The notes beneath the pieces were generated by a model. The model was not told the DNA's origin and did no database searches. It saw nothing but the letters and a program-made list of their open reading frames with translations. Both the position numbers and the translations under genes were made by a program. Positions 17,234 to 26,619 of a stretch of DNA of 64,000 bases are shown in pieces. This DNA comes from Permianibacter aggregans. Its GTDB lineage: Bacteria; Pseudomonadota; Gammaproteobacteria; Enterobacterales; Permianibacteraceae. The stretch is taken from NCBI RefSeq assembly GCF_009756665.1, contig NZ_CP037953.1:1612001-1676000 (forward strand). Reading direction: 5' to 3'. How positions within the stretch are numbered: position 1 is the stretch's first letter; the number at the start of each line of letters is the position of its first letter.

Positions 17234-18310
17234 GTGACTACCCAAATCGAAAACCTCAATGTGCTGGGCCTGGACGCCATGCCCTCGCCGCGCGAAATCA
17301 AGCAGCGCGTGCCGCTGAGCGAAAGGGCAACGAGCACCGTGCTGCGTGGCCGCCGCACGGTCAGCCAAATCCTGCTCGGCGCCGATCCAAGGCCGTTGTT
17401 TATCGTTGGCCCCTGCTCGATTCACGACCCAAAAGCCGGGCTCGACTACGCCGAACGGCTGGCCGCGCTGGCTGCCGACGTTGCCGATACGCTCTGTGTC
17501 GTCATGCGCGTTTACTTCGAAAAGCCGCGCACTACCACCGGTTGGAAAGGTTTTATCAATGACCCGCACATGAACGACACCTTCTGCATTGAGGAAGGCA
17601 TGGCACTCGGCCGTCAGTTTTTGCGCGACGTCAACGAGCTGGGTTTACCGGCAGCGACCGAAGCGCTCGATCCGATTTCGCCGCAGTACTACGGCGACCT
17701 CGTTTCCTGGACGGCCATTGGCGCCCGTACCGCCGAATCGCAAACCCATAGAGAAATGGCTTCCGGCCTGTCGACACCGGTGGGTTTCAAGAACGGCACC
17801 GACGGCTCACTCGATGCGGCGATCAACGGCATTATTTCGGCCAGCCATCCGCACAGTTTTCTCGGTATCAACGAGCAAGGTGAAGCAGCGATCATCCGCA
17901 CCCGCGGCAATGCCCTTGGCCATGTCGTGCTGCGCGGCGGCGAACGCCCGAACTACGATTCGGTGTCGGTGCAGCTGACCGAAAAAGCGCTGGAAAAAGC
18001 CGGGCTCAGGCAGAACATCATCATCGACTGCTCGCACGCCAACAGTGGCAAGAAAGCCGAACGGCAACCGGCCGTGCTGCGCGATGTCGTGCACCAGTTG
18101 CGCGACGGTAGCCAGTCGATTGCCGGCGTCATGATCGAAAGTTTTATCGAAGCCGGCAACCAAGCGATTCTGACCGACCGTAGCCAAATGAAATACGGCT
18201 GCTCGGTCACCGATGCCTGTGTCAGCTGGGAACAAACCCGGACGATGCTGCTGGACTCCGCCGAAGCACTGGCTTCGACGGTAGCCAGACGCAAACCGGT
18301 CGCGGCCTGA
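17234..18310 (+). CDS. DAHP synthase, class I (AroFGH type)
   Basis: A 358-residue 3-deoxy-7-phosphoheptulonate synthase, the first enzyme of the shikimate pathway, joining phosphoenolpyruvate and erythrose 4-phosphate. FIVGPCSIHDP, MRVYFEKPRTTTGWKG, the GARTAESQTHREMASG block, VGFKNGTDG and IDCSHANSGKK are all intact, including the metal-binding Cys, His and Glu. Length and motifs match the feedback-regulated E. coli AroF/G/H type, but which amino acid inhibits it cannot be told. GTG start at 17234 with GGGAG upstream. Confidence 0.95.
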   Translation: MTTQIENLNVLGLDAMPSPREIKQRVPLSERATSTVLRGRRTVSQILLGADPRPLFIVGPCSIHDPKAGLDYAERLAALAADVADTLCVVMRVYFEKPRTTTGWKGFINDPHMNDTFCIEEGMALGRQFLRDVNELGLPAATEALDPISPQYYGDLVSWTAIGARTAESQTHREMASGLSTPVGFKNGTDGSLDAAINGIISASHPHSFLGINEQGEAAIIRTRGNALGHVVLRGGERPNYDSVSVQLTEKALEKAGLRQNIIIDCSHANSGKKAERQPAVLRDVVHQLRDGSQSIAGVMIESFIEAGNQAILTDRSQMKYGCSVTDACVSWEQTRTMLLDSAEALASTVARRKPVAA

Positions 18311-18343
18311 TCACGATTTATTACGTTTGGACTCTGGCGCTTA

Positions 18344-18384
18344 AAGCGACGGCGAACCTACACTCGCCGCTCGCTTATTTTTTT
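18344..18384 (+). terminator. Rho-independent terminator of DAHP synthase gene
   Basis: AAGCGACGGCGA (18344-18355) pairs with TCGCCG-C-TCGCTT (18364-18376), a 12 bp stem with one bulged base, followed by ATTTTTTT. Confidence 0.75.
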
Positions 18385-18395
18385 GCCTGCCCGCC

Positions 18396-18911
18396 ATGTA
18401 TCACCTGGAAACCGAACGCCTGAAGCTCCGTCCGCTGACGCACGACGATGCCGATTTCATTGTCGAACTGGTCAACGACCCGGATTGGCTGCGCTTTATC
18501 GGCGACAAGAACGTGCACAACCGCGATGATGCCATCCGCTATCTGGATAATGGCCCGTTGACGATGTATCGCCGCTATGGCCTCGGTTTGTTCGCCGCCG
18601 AGCAAAAGTCTGACGGCCGGTTGCTGGGCATGTGCGGTCTGCTGCGCCGTGATGGCCTGGCCCACGCCGATATCGGCTTTGCGTTTTTGCCGGTGGCGCG
18701 CGGCCAAGGCTATGCGCTGGAAGCGGCCAAGGCGGTGCTCGACCATGCCCGCGAGGTGTTGAAGCTCGACACCGTGCTGGCGATCACGACGCTGAACAAC
18801 GAGCTGTCGATCAAGCTGCTGCGTAAACTCGGTCTTGTCGATGCCGGCGAGCTAAAACTGCCCGGCGGCGAAGAACTATTGAAGTTGTTTGAAATCCGCT
18901 GGGCGACATAA
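18396..18911 (+). CDS. GNAT-family N-acetyltransferase (RimJ-like)
   Basis: A 171-residue GNAT protein of the RimJ/RimL type: LETERLKLRPLTHDDADFIVELVNDP at the start, then ADIGFAFLPVARGQGYALEAAKAVL, where RGQGYA is the acetyl-CoA pyrophosphate loop, and NELSIKLLRKLGL at the end. It transfers an acetyl group to an amine; the target is unknown. It lies behind the DAHP synthase terminator and so probably has its own promoter. Confidence 0.85.
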   Translation: MYHLETERLKLRPLTHDDADFIVELVNDPDWLRFIGDKNVHNRDDAIRYLDNGPLTMYRRYGLGLFAAEQKSDGRLLGMCGLLRRDGLAHADIGFAFLPVARGQGYALEAAKAVLDHAREVLKLDTVLAITTLNNELSIKLLRKLGLVDAGELKLPGGEELLKLFEIRWAT

Positions 18912-19058
18912 TTCCGCTTTGCCTTCGCTGCAGGCTGGGCTATTTTCTGTCAACGCGTCACCAAGGAAGCATGACGCTTTTAATCTCTGATCTCGTATCA
19001 ATCGAGGTGTCGCCCCCGAGCCGACCCAAAAGCCATTCAAGCCGTATGGGGAAACACG

Positions 19059-19736
19059 ATGTATTGGTCGAGTCTGCCTCGTGTTTTCGCGTTGATGTCG
19101 TTGCTGATGGCCATGCCCGGCTACGAACAAACCCACCAGGAAGCAGTGCTTTGCGCCACCCATTGGCCGCCCTTCACGATCGTCGAGAACGAACAGGTGG
19201 TCGGCAGCATTTCGCTGGACATTCACCGCGAAGCGTTCGTCCGCCTGCAACAACCAATGCGCATCGAATACCTGCAATGGTCGCGCTGCCTGCAAGCGGT
19301 GCGCGAAGGCCGTCGGACGGCGGCAATTGATCTTGTCGCCACGGCCGCCTCGCTGCATGGCAGCGTCAGCTCCTCGTATTACCCACAGTACCTGTACACC
19401 GACCGCGAACGCAATGTGAAGCCGTTCGACTGGCAGGACTTTTCTGGCGTGCCGGTAGGCATGGTGCGCGGTTATACCTACACCGAAAAAATTTGCCTGC
19501 AGCGGCAATGGCAGGAGGATTACGCCAATGATGACGACACCGTGGTGCGTAAACTGCTGATCGATCGCTATCGCTATGCGCTGCTCGATCCATTTGTCGC
19601 CGACGTGATCAGCCAGCAGCGCGGCATTCGGCTGTTCCGACTGGAACCGATGGTTGATGTCGAACCCTTGTACCTGGACTTCGCGCCCAAGGAAAAAGCC
19701 TTGATGCTCGCGCACCAACGGGTATTGCAACAGTGA
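19059..19736 (+). CDS. Periplasmic substrate-binding-like protein
   Basis: A 225-residue exported protein, GGGGA ahead of the ATG. After a signal peptide of about 22 residues comes CATHWPPFTIVENEQVVGSIS, the first strand of a family 3 solute-binding (PBPb) domain, and further on GVPVGMVRGYTY, the hinge-to-lobe-2 motif. It lacks a membrane partner nearby, like the many stand-alone PBPb proteins of gammaproteobacteria. The ligand is unknown. It is followed 200 bp later by a diguanylate cyclase. Confidence 0.7.
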   Translation: MYWSSLPRVFALMSLLMAMPGYEQTHQEAVLCATHWPPFTIVENEQVVGSISLDIHREAFVRLQQPMRIEYLQWSRCLQAVREGRRTAAIDLVATAASLHGSVSSSYYPQYLYTDRERNVKPFDWQDFSGVPVGMVRGYTYTEKICLQRQWQEDYANDDDTVVRKLLIDRYRYALLDPFVADVISQQRGIRLFRLEPMVDVEPLYLDFAPKEKALMLAHQRVLQQ

Positions 19737-19755
19737 TATCGGGCACAAATGGCGG

Positions 19756-19802
19756 GCCGGCGCTGAGGACATTGTCATGAGCCGGCGCCATTCGCTTTTT
19801 TT
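19756..19802 (+). terminator. Possible terminator after the binding-protein gene
   Basis: Two GCCGGC hexamers (19756-19761 and 19781-19786) can pair around TGAGGACATTGTCATGA, with T7 at 19796-19802, ten bases after the stem. The gap makes it a weak case. Confidence 0.35.
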
Positions 19803-19948
19803 CGGAATCATTACCATACTTTTTTCAAGGCTGAAGACCGGCAGCCCGATAGCGCATCACCGGCCAACACGGCGTCACGGCAACGGAAACGAAATCCGGG
19901 CAGCCTGCAGGAGCTTTCGGGCGGCCACGATGCTTCAGGGGTAATTAC

Positions 19949-21469
19949 GTGCACGCCGAATCGTCATCGCGGCAGAACCCATTGCAGCGCTTTGTCAGCG
20001 CCCGTTCGCTGCGCGAGCTGCTGCTCGCGGCGCTGCTGATGACGCTGTATGTGTTGTTCGCCCGGCTCGGCATAGCCCTGTTTTCTTTTCCTCCCGGCAA
20101 TCAAACCCCCGTGTGGCTCGCCTCCGGTATCGGCTTTCTGCTAATTGCGCTGTTTGGTTTGCGCGGTGCATTGGCTGTGGCGGTGGCCAGTGTGCTGGTC
20201 AATGCGCCATTCATGCTGATTTACCTTGAACAGGTGTCAATGCTGACCATTGCGATCAGCATTGCCTTGTCGGTCGCGGTCGATGTCTTTCAAGGGCTAT
20301 TTGCCTGGAGCTTCATACGCCAGTATGAGCAGTATCACGAACGGGCATTGTTTGCGGAGGCCGGCGATCTGTTTCCGTTTCTCTGGCGGGTCTGTTTTCT
20401 GCCTTCATTGTTGACGGTGTGGATGCTGCCTCTGGTCAATAATTACATCGGCGTGCAACCGACCAATGTACCGGAAACCCTGCAACGAACCCTGATCCTG
20501 ACGCTCGGTGATTCGCTCGGATTGTTTGTGTTGGCGCCGCTCTACTGGTTTTTCCGGCAACCGGATATTGGTCGCCAGGTCCGCGCCTGTCTGGTCAGTG
20601 TGTCATTGCTGTCTTTGCCACTATTGCTGTCATTTTTCGTACCGGCGTTACCCTACGTATTGCTGATTCCGATCTGGATTTTTGTGCTGCGGCGGCAACG
20701 CTGGTGCGCGGCAGTTATCGGCACCTTGTGGCTGACTCCGCTGATTCTGATTATGGCCCGTTATCAATGGGGGCTGTTCAGTTTTCTGCCGCAAAACGAT
20801 GCCTATTGGGTGGCAGCCATCGTGCTGTTCTCACTCGGCATTGGCGGCCACTATGTCGGCCTGATGTTGCAGGAACTCGACAATGCCCAGCGCAAGCTGG
20901 AACAGAAAGTTCATGAGCGCACCGAAGCCTTGCAGCAAGCCAATGAAAAACTGGAGCGACTGGCGACTGTCGATGAGCTGACGCAAGTGCTCAATCGTCG
21001 TGCCTGGCGCGAGCGAGCCGAAGCCGAATTCAGTAAAGTGCGGCGTTATCCACAGCCATTGTCGGTGCTGATGATCGACATCGATCTGTTCAAACCAATC
21101 AACGATCAATACGGCCACCACGCCGGCGATGAAGTGTTGAAGCAATTCGTTCTGCGCTGTCAGGAAACCTTGCGTGAAACCGATATTTTCGGTCGTTATG
21201 GCGGCGAGGAATTTGTGTTGTTGATGCCCAGGGCAACGCTGACCGATGCGCTGGCGCTGGCCGAACGTTTGCGCCTGGCCATTGCCGAGCGCGAATTCCG
21301 CGTGCTCGGCATTCCGCTGAAAATTTCTGCCAGCATCGGTGTTGCCGAAAAACGTGAGCATGAGCATTCGCTGGACTTGTTGCTACGACGCGCCGACTTG
21401 GCGCTTTATCAGGCAAAAGCGGATGGTAGAAATCGGGTTGCATCACAAATCGAACAATCGCCCCAATAG
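19949..21469 (+). CDS. MASE1-GGDEF diguanylate cyclase
   Basis: A 506-residue membrane protein with a GTG start. Residues 20-305 form a MASE1 sensor with about eight transmembrane segments (FPPGNQTPVWLASGIGF is typical). A short coiled coil (about 310-338) joins it to a GGDEF domain with an intact GGEEF signature at 418-422 and the product-inhibition site RETD at 409-412, spaced correctly. It should make c-di-GMP in response to an unknown membrane or periplasmic cue and be feedback-inhibited. Confidence 0.93.
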   Translation: MHAESSSRQNPLQRFVSARSLRELLLAALLMTLYVLFARLGIALFSFPPGNQTPVWLASGIGFLLIALFGLRGALAVAVASVLVNAPFMLIYLEQVSMLTIAISIALSVAVDVFQGLFAWSFIRQYEQYHERALFAEAGDLFPFLWRVCFLPSLLTVWMLPLVNNYIGVQPTNVPETLQRTLILTLGDSLGLFVLAPLYWFFRQPDIGRQVRACLVSVSLLSLPLLLSFFVPALPYVLLIPIWIFVLRRQRWCAAVIGTLWLTPLILIMARYQWGLFSFLPQNDAYWVAAIVLFSLGIGGHYVGLMLQELDNAQRKLEQKVHERTEALQQANEKLERLATVDELTQVLNRRAWRERAEAEFSKVRRYPQPLSVLMIDIDLFKPINDQYGHHAGDEVLKQFVLRCQETLRETDIFGRYGGEEFVLLMPRATLTDALALAERLRLAIAEREFRVLGIPLKISASIGVAEKREHEHSLDLLLRRADLALYQAKADGRNRVASQIEQSPQ

Positions 21470-21565
21470 CGTCATTTCCCTCACCAGATTCCTTGTCTAT
21501 AGTTACCACTTCACCCGGCCAGGAATGGCCGGCACTTTCCCGATCAGTCGAGCCGTTCCCGCACC

Positions 21566-23143
21566 ATGAATCAGGACACCGATCAGCAAAAAGCTTCGTT
21601 GAAACGTTTGTTCGCCCGTCGCCTGCCCGGCAAGCTGCGCCAGGTGTCCGGCTATCTGCAGCGGATGCACAGTGGCGAAGCCACTGCCGGCCTTGGCAAG
21701 CAGTTGTCGCTGACGCTGGAACACAGTATCAAGAGCTGCGAGACCTTTGGTTTTCAGGCCTGTGCCCGCCTGCTCGAACAAGCCGAAATCCAATGCCATA
21801 ACCCCGATGCCGACATCCGCGCGCAACTCATCAAGGCGCTGATGGATCTGGCCGAGGAACTCGACGGCAAACCGAAACTGGAAGCGAAAACCGATACCGG
21901 CATCGTCATGGAGCCACCTTCGGCCTCGACGTTGGCACTGCAACCGCTGTGGATTTCGCTGCCGGAACGGGAGCGCAATGAATTGATGGCGCCGCTCGCC
22001 TTGTTTGGTTTCGCCGTCAGCAGTCAGCCAGGCGATACTGCTGGCGCCGCCTCCATTGCCGTCGTTGCCGACCACGAAGCGGCCCATGCCATTCGCTCAC
22101 GTCTCGGCGACAAGATGCCGCCGCTGGTCATGGTCGGTGATGAGGACTCGATTCCGGCTCGCTTGCAGGCTGTGCGTGCTGGCGCCAGTGCTTATATCGT
22201 CCGTCCCGTGCATCTGCCGGAGCTGATCGAAGCGCTGGAAACGATAAACCCGGCCACGGCCGGCGAGCCGCCCCGGGTGTTGATCGTCGAGGACTCGAAA
22301 TCGCAGAGCATGCACTACAACAAGGTGCTGAAAGAGGCGGGTTGTTCGACGGCGGTGGTTAACCAGCCACTGCAAGTCATGGAAGCGCTGCATCGCTTGA
22401 AACCGGAACTGATCTTGCTCGACATGCATATGCCCGATTGCACGGGCTTGGAATTGGCGCGGGTGCTGCACCAGATGCCGGGCTGGCGTTCGATTCCGAT
22501 GGTATTTCTGACCGCCGAGGAAAACCCGGAAAAGCTGGCGGCGGCCATGGCGATATCCGGCGATGATTTTTTGATCAAACCGGTCAAGGCCGACGAACTG
22601 AAAACCGCCGTACTGCGCCGTATTGCCCGCGGTCGTACTCAAACCCAAACGCTGACCCGCGATGAATTGACTGGTGTGCTGAACCTGAACGCGCTGCAAA
22701 GCGCGCTCGATAACCAATGTGCGCTGGCCAACCGGCTCGGCGAATCGCTGTGTTTTGCCCATATCGATGTCGACAAGCTCGGCGAGCTGAACAGCGAACA
22801 TGGCCATGCGGCCGGCAATGCCGTGCTGCAGCACCTGGCGGCGCTGTTCAGCCGTCGCGCCCGCCAGTCTGACTCGATTGGTCGGCTCGGCGGTGATAGT
22901 TTTGGTCTGGTGTTGCCCGGTTGCCACGGTGATGACGCGATAAGGCTGATTGATGGCATCCGCCGCGATTTCGAGCGGCAGCCGATGATCTACAACGACA
23001 AAACCCTGCATGTGCACTTCTCGACCGGTATCGCCAGCCACGACGGCGGCCAGGCCGGCACCCTGCGCGACAACGCCGCCCGAGCGCTGCGCTGGGCAAA
23101 AGAAGCCGGCGGTAATCGCATCCAGCTGGCCAACAGCAACTAA
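21566..23143 (+). CDS. Response regulator with Hpt-like, two receiver and degenerate GGDEF domains
   Basis: A 525-residue soluble protein. Residues 10-100 resemble an Hpt domain (His53 in LEHSIKSCETFGF). Residues 125-228 look like a receiver without its phospho-acceptor. Residues 236-352 are a canonical receiver with Asp286 (LILLDMHMPDC) and Lys338. The C-terminal GGDEF-type domain has GGDSF (442-446) and HIDVDKLGELN, so the catalytic Glu is replaced by Ser and activity is unlikely. It may act as a phosphorelay protein or nucleotide sensor. 96 bp behind the cyclase gene. Confidence 0.85.
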   Translation: MNQDTDQQKASLKRLFARRLPGKLRQVSGYLQRMHSGEATAGLGKQLSLTLEHSIKSCETFGFQACARLLEQAEIQCHNPDADIRAQLIKALMDLAEELDGKPKLEAKTDTGIVMEPPSASTLALQPLWISLPERERNELMAPLALFGFAVSSQPGDTAGAASIAVVADHEAAHAIRSRLGDKMPPLVMVGDEDSIPARLQAVRAGASAYIVRPVHLPELIEALETINPATAGEPPRVLIVEDSKSQSMHYNKVLKEAGCSTAVVNQPLQVMEALHRLKPELILLDMHMPDCTGLELARVLHQMPGWRSIPMVFLTAEENPEKLAAAMAISGDDFLIKPVKADELKTAVLRRIARGRTQTQTLTRDELTGVLNLNALQSALDNQCALANRLGESLCFAHIDVDKLGELNSEHGHAAGNAVLQHLAALFSRRARQSDSIGRLGGDSFGLVLPGCHGDDAIRLIDGIRRDFERQPMIYNDKTLHVHFSTGIASHDGGQAGTLRDNAARALRWAKEAGGNRIQLANSN

Positions 23144-23179
23144 ACTGGCTGTAACACCCAAACAAAGCTGGAGTCAAAG

Positions 23180-23509
23180 ATGACCGATTGTTTCGTGCGG
23201 GTCGTATTGAGTACCGCGCCGACCCAAGAGGCTGCCGAATACCTGGCGGAAACGCTGGTCAGCGAAGGCTTGGCCGCCTGCGTCAACTTGTTTCCCGGCA
23301 TCAAGTCGATTTACCGCTGGCAGGGTGAACTGTGCCGCGACAATGAGGTGTACATTGTGATGAAATCCGATGCCGCCCATTTGCCGCAATTGGAAGCGCG
23401 CTTACGCGAACTGCACCCGTACCAGGTGCCGGCGTTCGTGGCGCTGCCGGCCTCGCATGTCAGCGACAATTACGGGCAATGGCTGCATGACAATCTGAAA
23501 AACGCCTGA
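23180..23509 (+). CDS. cutA: CutA divalent-ion tolerance protein
   Basis: A 109-residue CutA: VVLSTAPTQEAAEYLAETLV, GLAACVNLFPGIKSIYRWQG and LPASHVSDNYGQWL are the conserved blocks of this trimeric, PII-like protein. It was named for copper tolerance in E. coli, where it lies beside dsbD as here. Its molecular role is still unclear. GGAG precedes the ATG; dsbD starts 30 bp later. Confidence 0.93.
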   Translation: MTDCFVRVVLSTAPTQEAAEYLAETLVSEGLAACVNLFPGIKSIYRWQGELCRDNEVYIVMKSDAAHLPQLEARLRELHPYQVPAFVALPASHVSDNYGQWLHDNLKNA

Positions 23510-23539
23510 TCCGAGATCGACACAAGAGTTGTACCCGAC

Positions 23540-25366
23540 ATGATCAAACACCTGCTGCTGGGCCTCGGCCTGGTTTTGGCCAGCCTGACTCAGGCTTCTT
23601 CGGTTTCCGATGCGCTGCGCGCCGCCGCCACTGACAACGAACAGGAAGAAGAATTTCTGCGCGTTGACGAAGCCTTTCAAGGCAGCGTCGCGCGCATCGA
23701 TGACAAGCTGTTGATCCGCTATCAAATCGCGCCGAAATACTATCTGTACCGCGATCAGTTCCGGCTGGAAATTGTCGATGGCGCCGTCGGCAAACCGCAG
23801 TTCCCGGAAGGCATTCTGAAACACGATGAATTCCTCGGCGAACAGATCGTCTATTTCAATTTTGTCGAATTCAGTGTGCCGATTGAACGCGCACAAATGC
23901 CCTTCACATTGAATATCACGTTCCAGGGTTGCGCCGAAGCGGGGCTGTGCTACCCGCCAACGACGCGCGAATTTGTCGTCGATAGCGGCGCCCCAGTCGG
24001 CAACGCGGCGACCGCCAGCGATATCGAAAATAGCGACGTCAAGAATGCCGGCGTCAAAAGCAGCGAAACCGAATTGGCCGAGCGCCTCGGCGGTGACGAT
24101 TTGTTATGGCAAATGCTGTTGTTTTTCGGTCTTGGCATTGGCTTGACGTTCACCCCCTGCGTGCTGCCGATGGTGCCGATTGTCGCCAGCATTATCGGTG
24201 CCAGCGGCCAAAAGCTCTCGACCGGGCGTGCATTTACCTTGAGTTTTGTTTATGTCCAGGCGGTTGCCATTGTTTACGCCGCGCTTGGCCTGGCGGTATC
24301 GAGCGCCGGCGCCGCACTGACCGGTTACTTGCAATCACCGTGGGTAATCATTCCAGCCATTGTCGTGTTTGTCGCGCTGGCGTTTTCGATGTTCGGTGCT
24401 TACGAATTGCAACTGCCTTCGTCATTGCAAGAAAAGCTGATGGGCGCCAGCAATCAGCAACAAGGCGGCAGCTTGCTCGGCGCAGCGGTTATGGGTGCGC
24501 TGTCGGCGCTGATCGTTTCGCCCTGCGTCAGCGCACCACTGACTGGCGCGCTCGTTTATATCGCCCAGAGTGGCGACCTGCTGAAAGGCGCGTTGACGTT
24601 GTATGCACTCGGCCTTGGCATGGGCATGCCGCTGATGTTGGTTGGCATGGGCGGCGCCAAATTGCTGCCGAAAGCCGGTGCCTGGATGGAGCAAGTCAAA
24701 TACGCGTTCGGCTTTATGCTGATTGGCGTCGCGGTGGTGCTGGTGAATCGTTTGATCCCGGCCGAGTTCGGTTTGCTGAGCTGGGGTTTGTTCGTACTCG
24801 CCGTTGCCGCCTGGCTTGGCCAGTTATCGATTCAGAGTGCCTGGCAGTTCTGGATTCAGGGCCTGCGTATCGCGCTGCTGGTTTATGGCGTGGTGCTGAT
24901 TATCGGCGCCAGCGCCGGCCAAACCAATCCGCTGAAACCGCTGCCGAATTTCGCCGCCAGTGCCAGCGCAGGTGGTGCAACGAAAACCGTCGATGCCCAT
25001 GCCGGTTTCAAACTGATTAAAACCGTGGCCGATTTGGAGCGGGAGATCGCTGATGCCAACGCCGAAGGCAAAACCGTCATGCTCGATTTTTTTGCCGACT
25101 GGTGCGTCGCCTGCTTTGAGTTTGCTGATTACACTTTTCCGGACTCGGCTGTGCAGCAGGCGCTCGCCAATACCGTGCTGCTGCAGGCCGACGTCACGGC
25201 CAATGACGCCGCCGATCGCGAGCTGATGGCGCGCTACGATATTCTCGGGCTGCCAAGCATTCTGTTTTTCAACGAGCAAGGCGAGGAGCTGCGCGCGGCG
25301 CGGGTCACCGGCTTTATGAAGGCCGAGCCGTTCGCTCGGCATATCAACGACTTGCACAATCGTTAG
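23540..25366 (+). CDS. dsbD: DsbD thiol:disulfide interchange protein
   Basis: A 608-residue three-part protein. A signal peptide (to about residue 20) and an N-terminal alpha domain with the redox pair in CAEAGLCYPP; a membrane beta domain of eight helices with FTPCVLPMVPI and SPCVSAPLTG; and a C-terminal thioredoxin-like gamma domain with FFADWCVACFEF. DsbD passes electrons from cytoplasmic thioredoxin to periplasmic DsbC, DsbG and cytochrome c maturation proteins. All six redox cysteines are present. Confidence 0.95.
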   Translation: MIKHLLLGLGLVLASLTQASSVSDALRAAATDNEQEEEFLRVDEAFQGSVARIDDKLLIRYQIAPKYYLYRDQFRLEIVDGAVGKPQFPEGILKHDEFLGEQIVYFNFVEFSVPIERAQMPFTLNITFQGCAEAGLCYPPTTREFVVDSGAPVGNAATASDIENSDVKNAGVKSSETELAERLGGDDLLWQMLLFFGLGIGLTFTPCVLPMVPIVASIIGASGQKLSTGRAFTLSFVYVQAVAIVYAALGLAVSSAGAALTGYLQSPWVIIPAIVVFVALAFSMFGAYELQLPSSLQEKLMGASNQQQGGSLLGAAVMGALSALIVSPCVSAPLTGALVYIAQSGDLLKGALTLYALGLGMGMPLMLVGMGGAKLLPKAGAWMEQVKYAFGFMLIGVAVVLVNRLIPAEFGLLSWGLFVLAVAAWLGQLSIQSAWQFWIQGLRIALLVYGVVLIIGASAGQTNPLKPLPNFAASASAGGATKTVDAHAGFKLIKTVADLEREIADANAEGKTVMLDFFADWCVACFEFADYTFPDSAVQQALANTVLLQADVTANDAADRELMARYDILGLPSILFFNEQGEELRAARVTGFMKAEPFARHINDLHNR

Positions 25367-25381
25367 AGAAGCATCCAACCA

Positions 25382-25404
25382 GGCGCCACTCCGGCGCCTT
25401 TTTT
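25382..25404 (+). terminator. Rho-independent terminator of cutA-dsbD
   Basis: GGCGCC (25382-25387), loop ACTCC, GGCGCC (25393-25398), then T6. Confidence 0.8.
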
Positions 25405-25432
25405 ATTGCCATTGTGCACAAAATCAGCAATT

Positions 25433-25464
25433 AGCTTCTACGCTTAGAAGGCGCTATAGAAGCT
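25433..25464 (+). promoter_or_regulatory. Overlapping inverted repeats in diguanylate cyclase leader
   Basis: AGCTTCTA (25433-25440) can pair with the adjacent TAGAAG (25445-25450) through a four-base loop, or with TAGAAGCT (25457-25464). The second pairing ends nine bases before the ATG and could mask the start. Two mutually exclusive folds so near a start suggest translational control, but this is only a reading by eye. Confidence 0.3.
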
Positions 25465-25472
25465 GTTGGCCG

Positions 25473-26603
25473 ATGACGACGAACTCGACAAACGACACCG
25501 CACGATTGAATCAGTCGCAGTTGCTGCGTGAGCGGCGGGTGCTGATGGCGGCCGGCGTCTATCTTTTCTGCTGGGTCGTGGTCGCGGTGCTGAACCTGCG
25601 CGAACACATCCATATTTCCTGGACGTTGATGAGTGCACTCGGCGCCACAGCACTGCTGATCAATATCAGCTTTGTTCAGGCCATCCGCCGGCAGTACAAC
25701 CTGCGCTTCGAGGACCCAAGCCTGACCCAGCCGCAGATGGCCATCGCAACGCTCTGGGGGTTGCCGCTGCTCTATTACGCGGTCAATGTCCGCGCCGAAG
25801 GCATGATGGTGTTCTTCTGCATTTTCGCGTTCGGTATGTTCCGGCTGAACCGGCGCCAATTGCTGCAACAGGCCGGTTTGATAGCGCTGCTCTATGTCGC
25901 CATGCTGGTATTTGAGTCATACACCCGCCAGCAGCCGATTGCCGCCCAAGAATGGATGCGGCTTTCGTTCCTGATGATGACGCTTATCGTCATCGCCTTT
26001 CTTGGCGGCGAAATCTATGACATGCGCCAGAAACTGCATAGCCGGCATCTGGCATTGGCGCGCGCCAATCAATTGATTTCACGGCAGGCCACACACGATG
26101 CGCTGACCGGTCTGCATAATCGCCACTTTCTGATGGATGCGATGCTGCGCGAAGAAGCCCGGCATAAGCGCCACGGCGGTCATTTATCGGTGGTCATTTG
26201 CGATCTCGATCATTTCAAATTGCTCAATGATCGCTACGGTCATCTGGTTGGCGATGAAGTCCTGCGCGAAGCAGCGCAATGCCTGCAGGAAACCCTGCGC
26301 CGCACCGACTTGGTCAGCATGGCCGACGATCATGTGCTGGCCCGTTTCGGCGGCGAGGAGTTCGTCATGCTGCTGCCGGAAACGCCGCTGGAAGGCGCAC
26401 GCATCTGCGCCGAACGACTGCGCAAGGCCTTGAATGAATTGCAGCTGAAAACGCTGCCGGCCGGCAGCCGTATCACCGCCTCATTCGGCGTGGCCGAAAT
26501 TCGCCCCGGCGAGCACACCAGCGAAATGCTGCAACGTGCCGATGATGCGCTCTACGAAGCGAAAGCGGCCGGCCGCAATGATGTGAGGGTGGCGCTGGTC
26601 TAG
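25473..26603 (+). CDS. Membrane GGDEF diguanylate cyclase
   Basis: A 376-residue protein with six transmembrane segments (residues about 25-180), a short linker helix, and a GGDEF domain: CDLDHFKLLNDRYGH and the intact signature GGEEF at 293-297. It should be an active c-di-GMP synthase. Unusually, the RRTD sequence that normally forms the inhibitory site five residues before the signature is 13 residues away, owing to an insertion of about eight residues. No clear start signal was seen; the ATG at 25473 follows the hairpin region. Confidence 0.9.
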   Translation: MTTNSTNDTARLNQSQLLRERRVLMAAGVYLFCWVVVAVLNLREHIHISWTLMSALGATALLINISFVQAIRRQYNLRFEDPSLTQPQMAIATLWGLPLLYYAVNVRAEGMMVFFCIFAFGMFRLNRRQLLQQAGLIALLYVAMLVFESYTRQQPIAAQEWMRLSFLMMTLIVIAFLGGEIYDMRQKLHSRHLALARANQLISRQATHDALTGLHNRHFLMDAMLREEARHKRHGGHLSVVICDLDHFKLLNDRYGHLVGDEVLREAAQCLQETLRRTDLVSMADDHVLARFGGEEFVMLLPETPLEGARICAERLRKALNELQLKTLPAGSRITASFGVAEIRPGEHTSEMLQRADDALYEAKAAGRNDVRVALV

Positions 26604-26619
26604 TGCTGAGCTGGCGGCT

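Noticed and set aside
22097-23161. Long open frame of 354 codons antisense to the response regulator
   Set aside because: It mirrors a real gene with clear domains, has no ribosome binding site and no recognisable motif; such shadows are common in GC-rich DNA.
24106-25020. Open frame of 304 codons overlapping dsbD in another frame
   Set aside because: It is rich in Arg and Cys noise and lies wholly within dsbD, whose redox motifs are intact.
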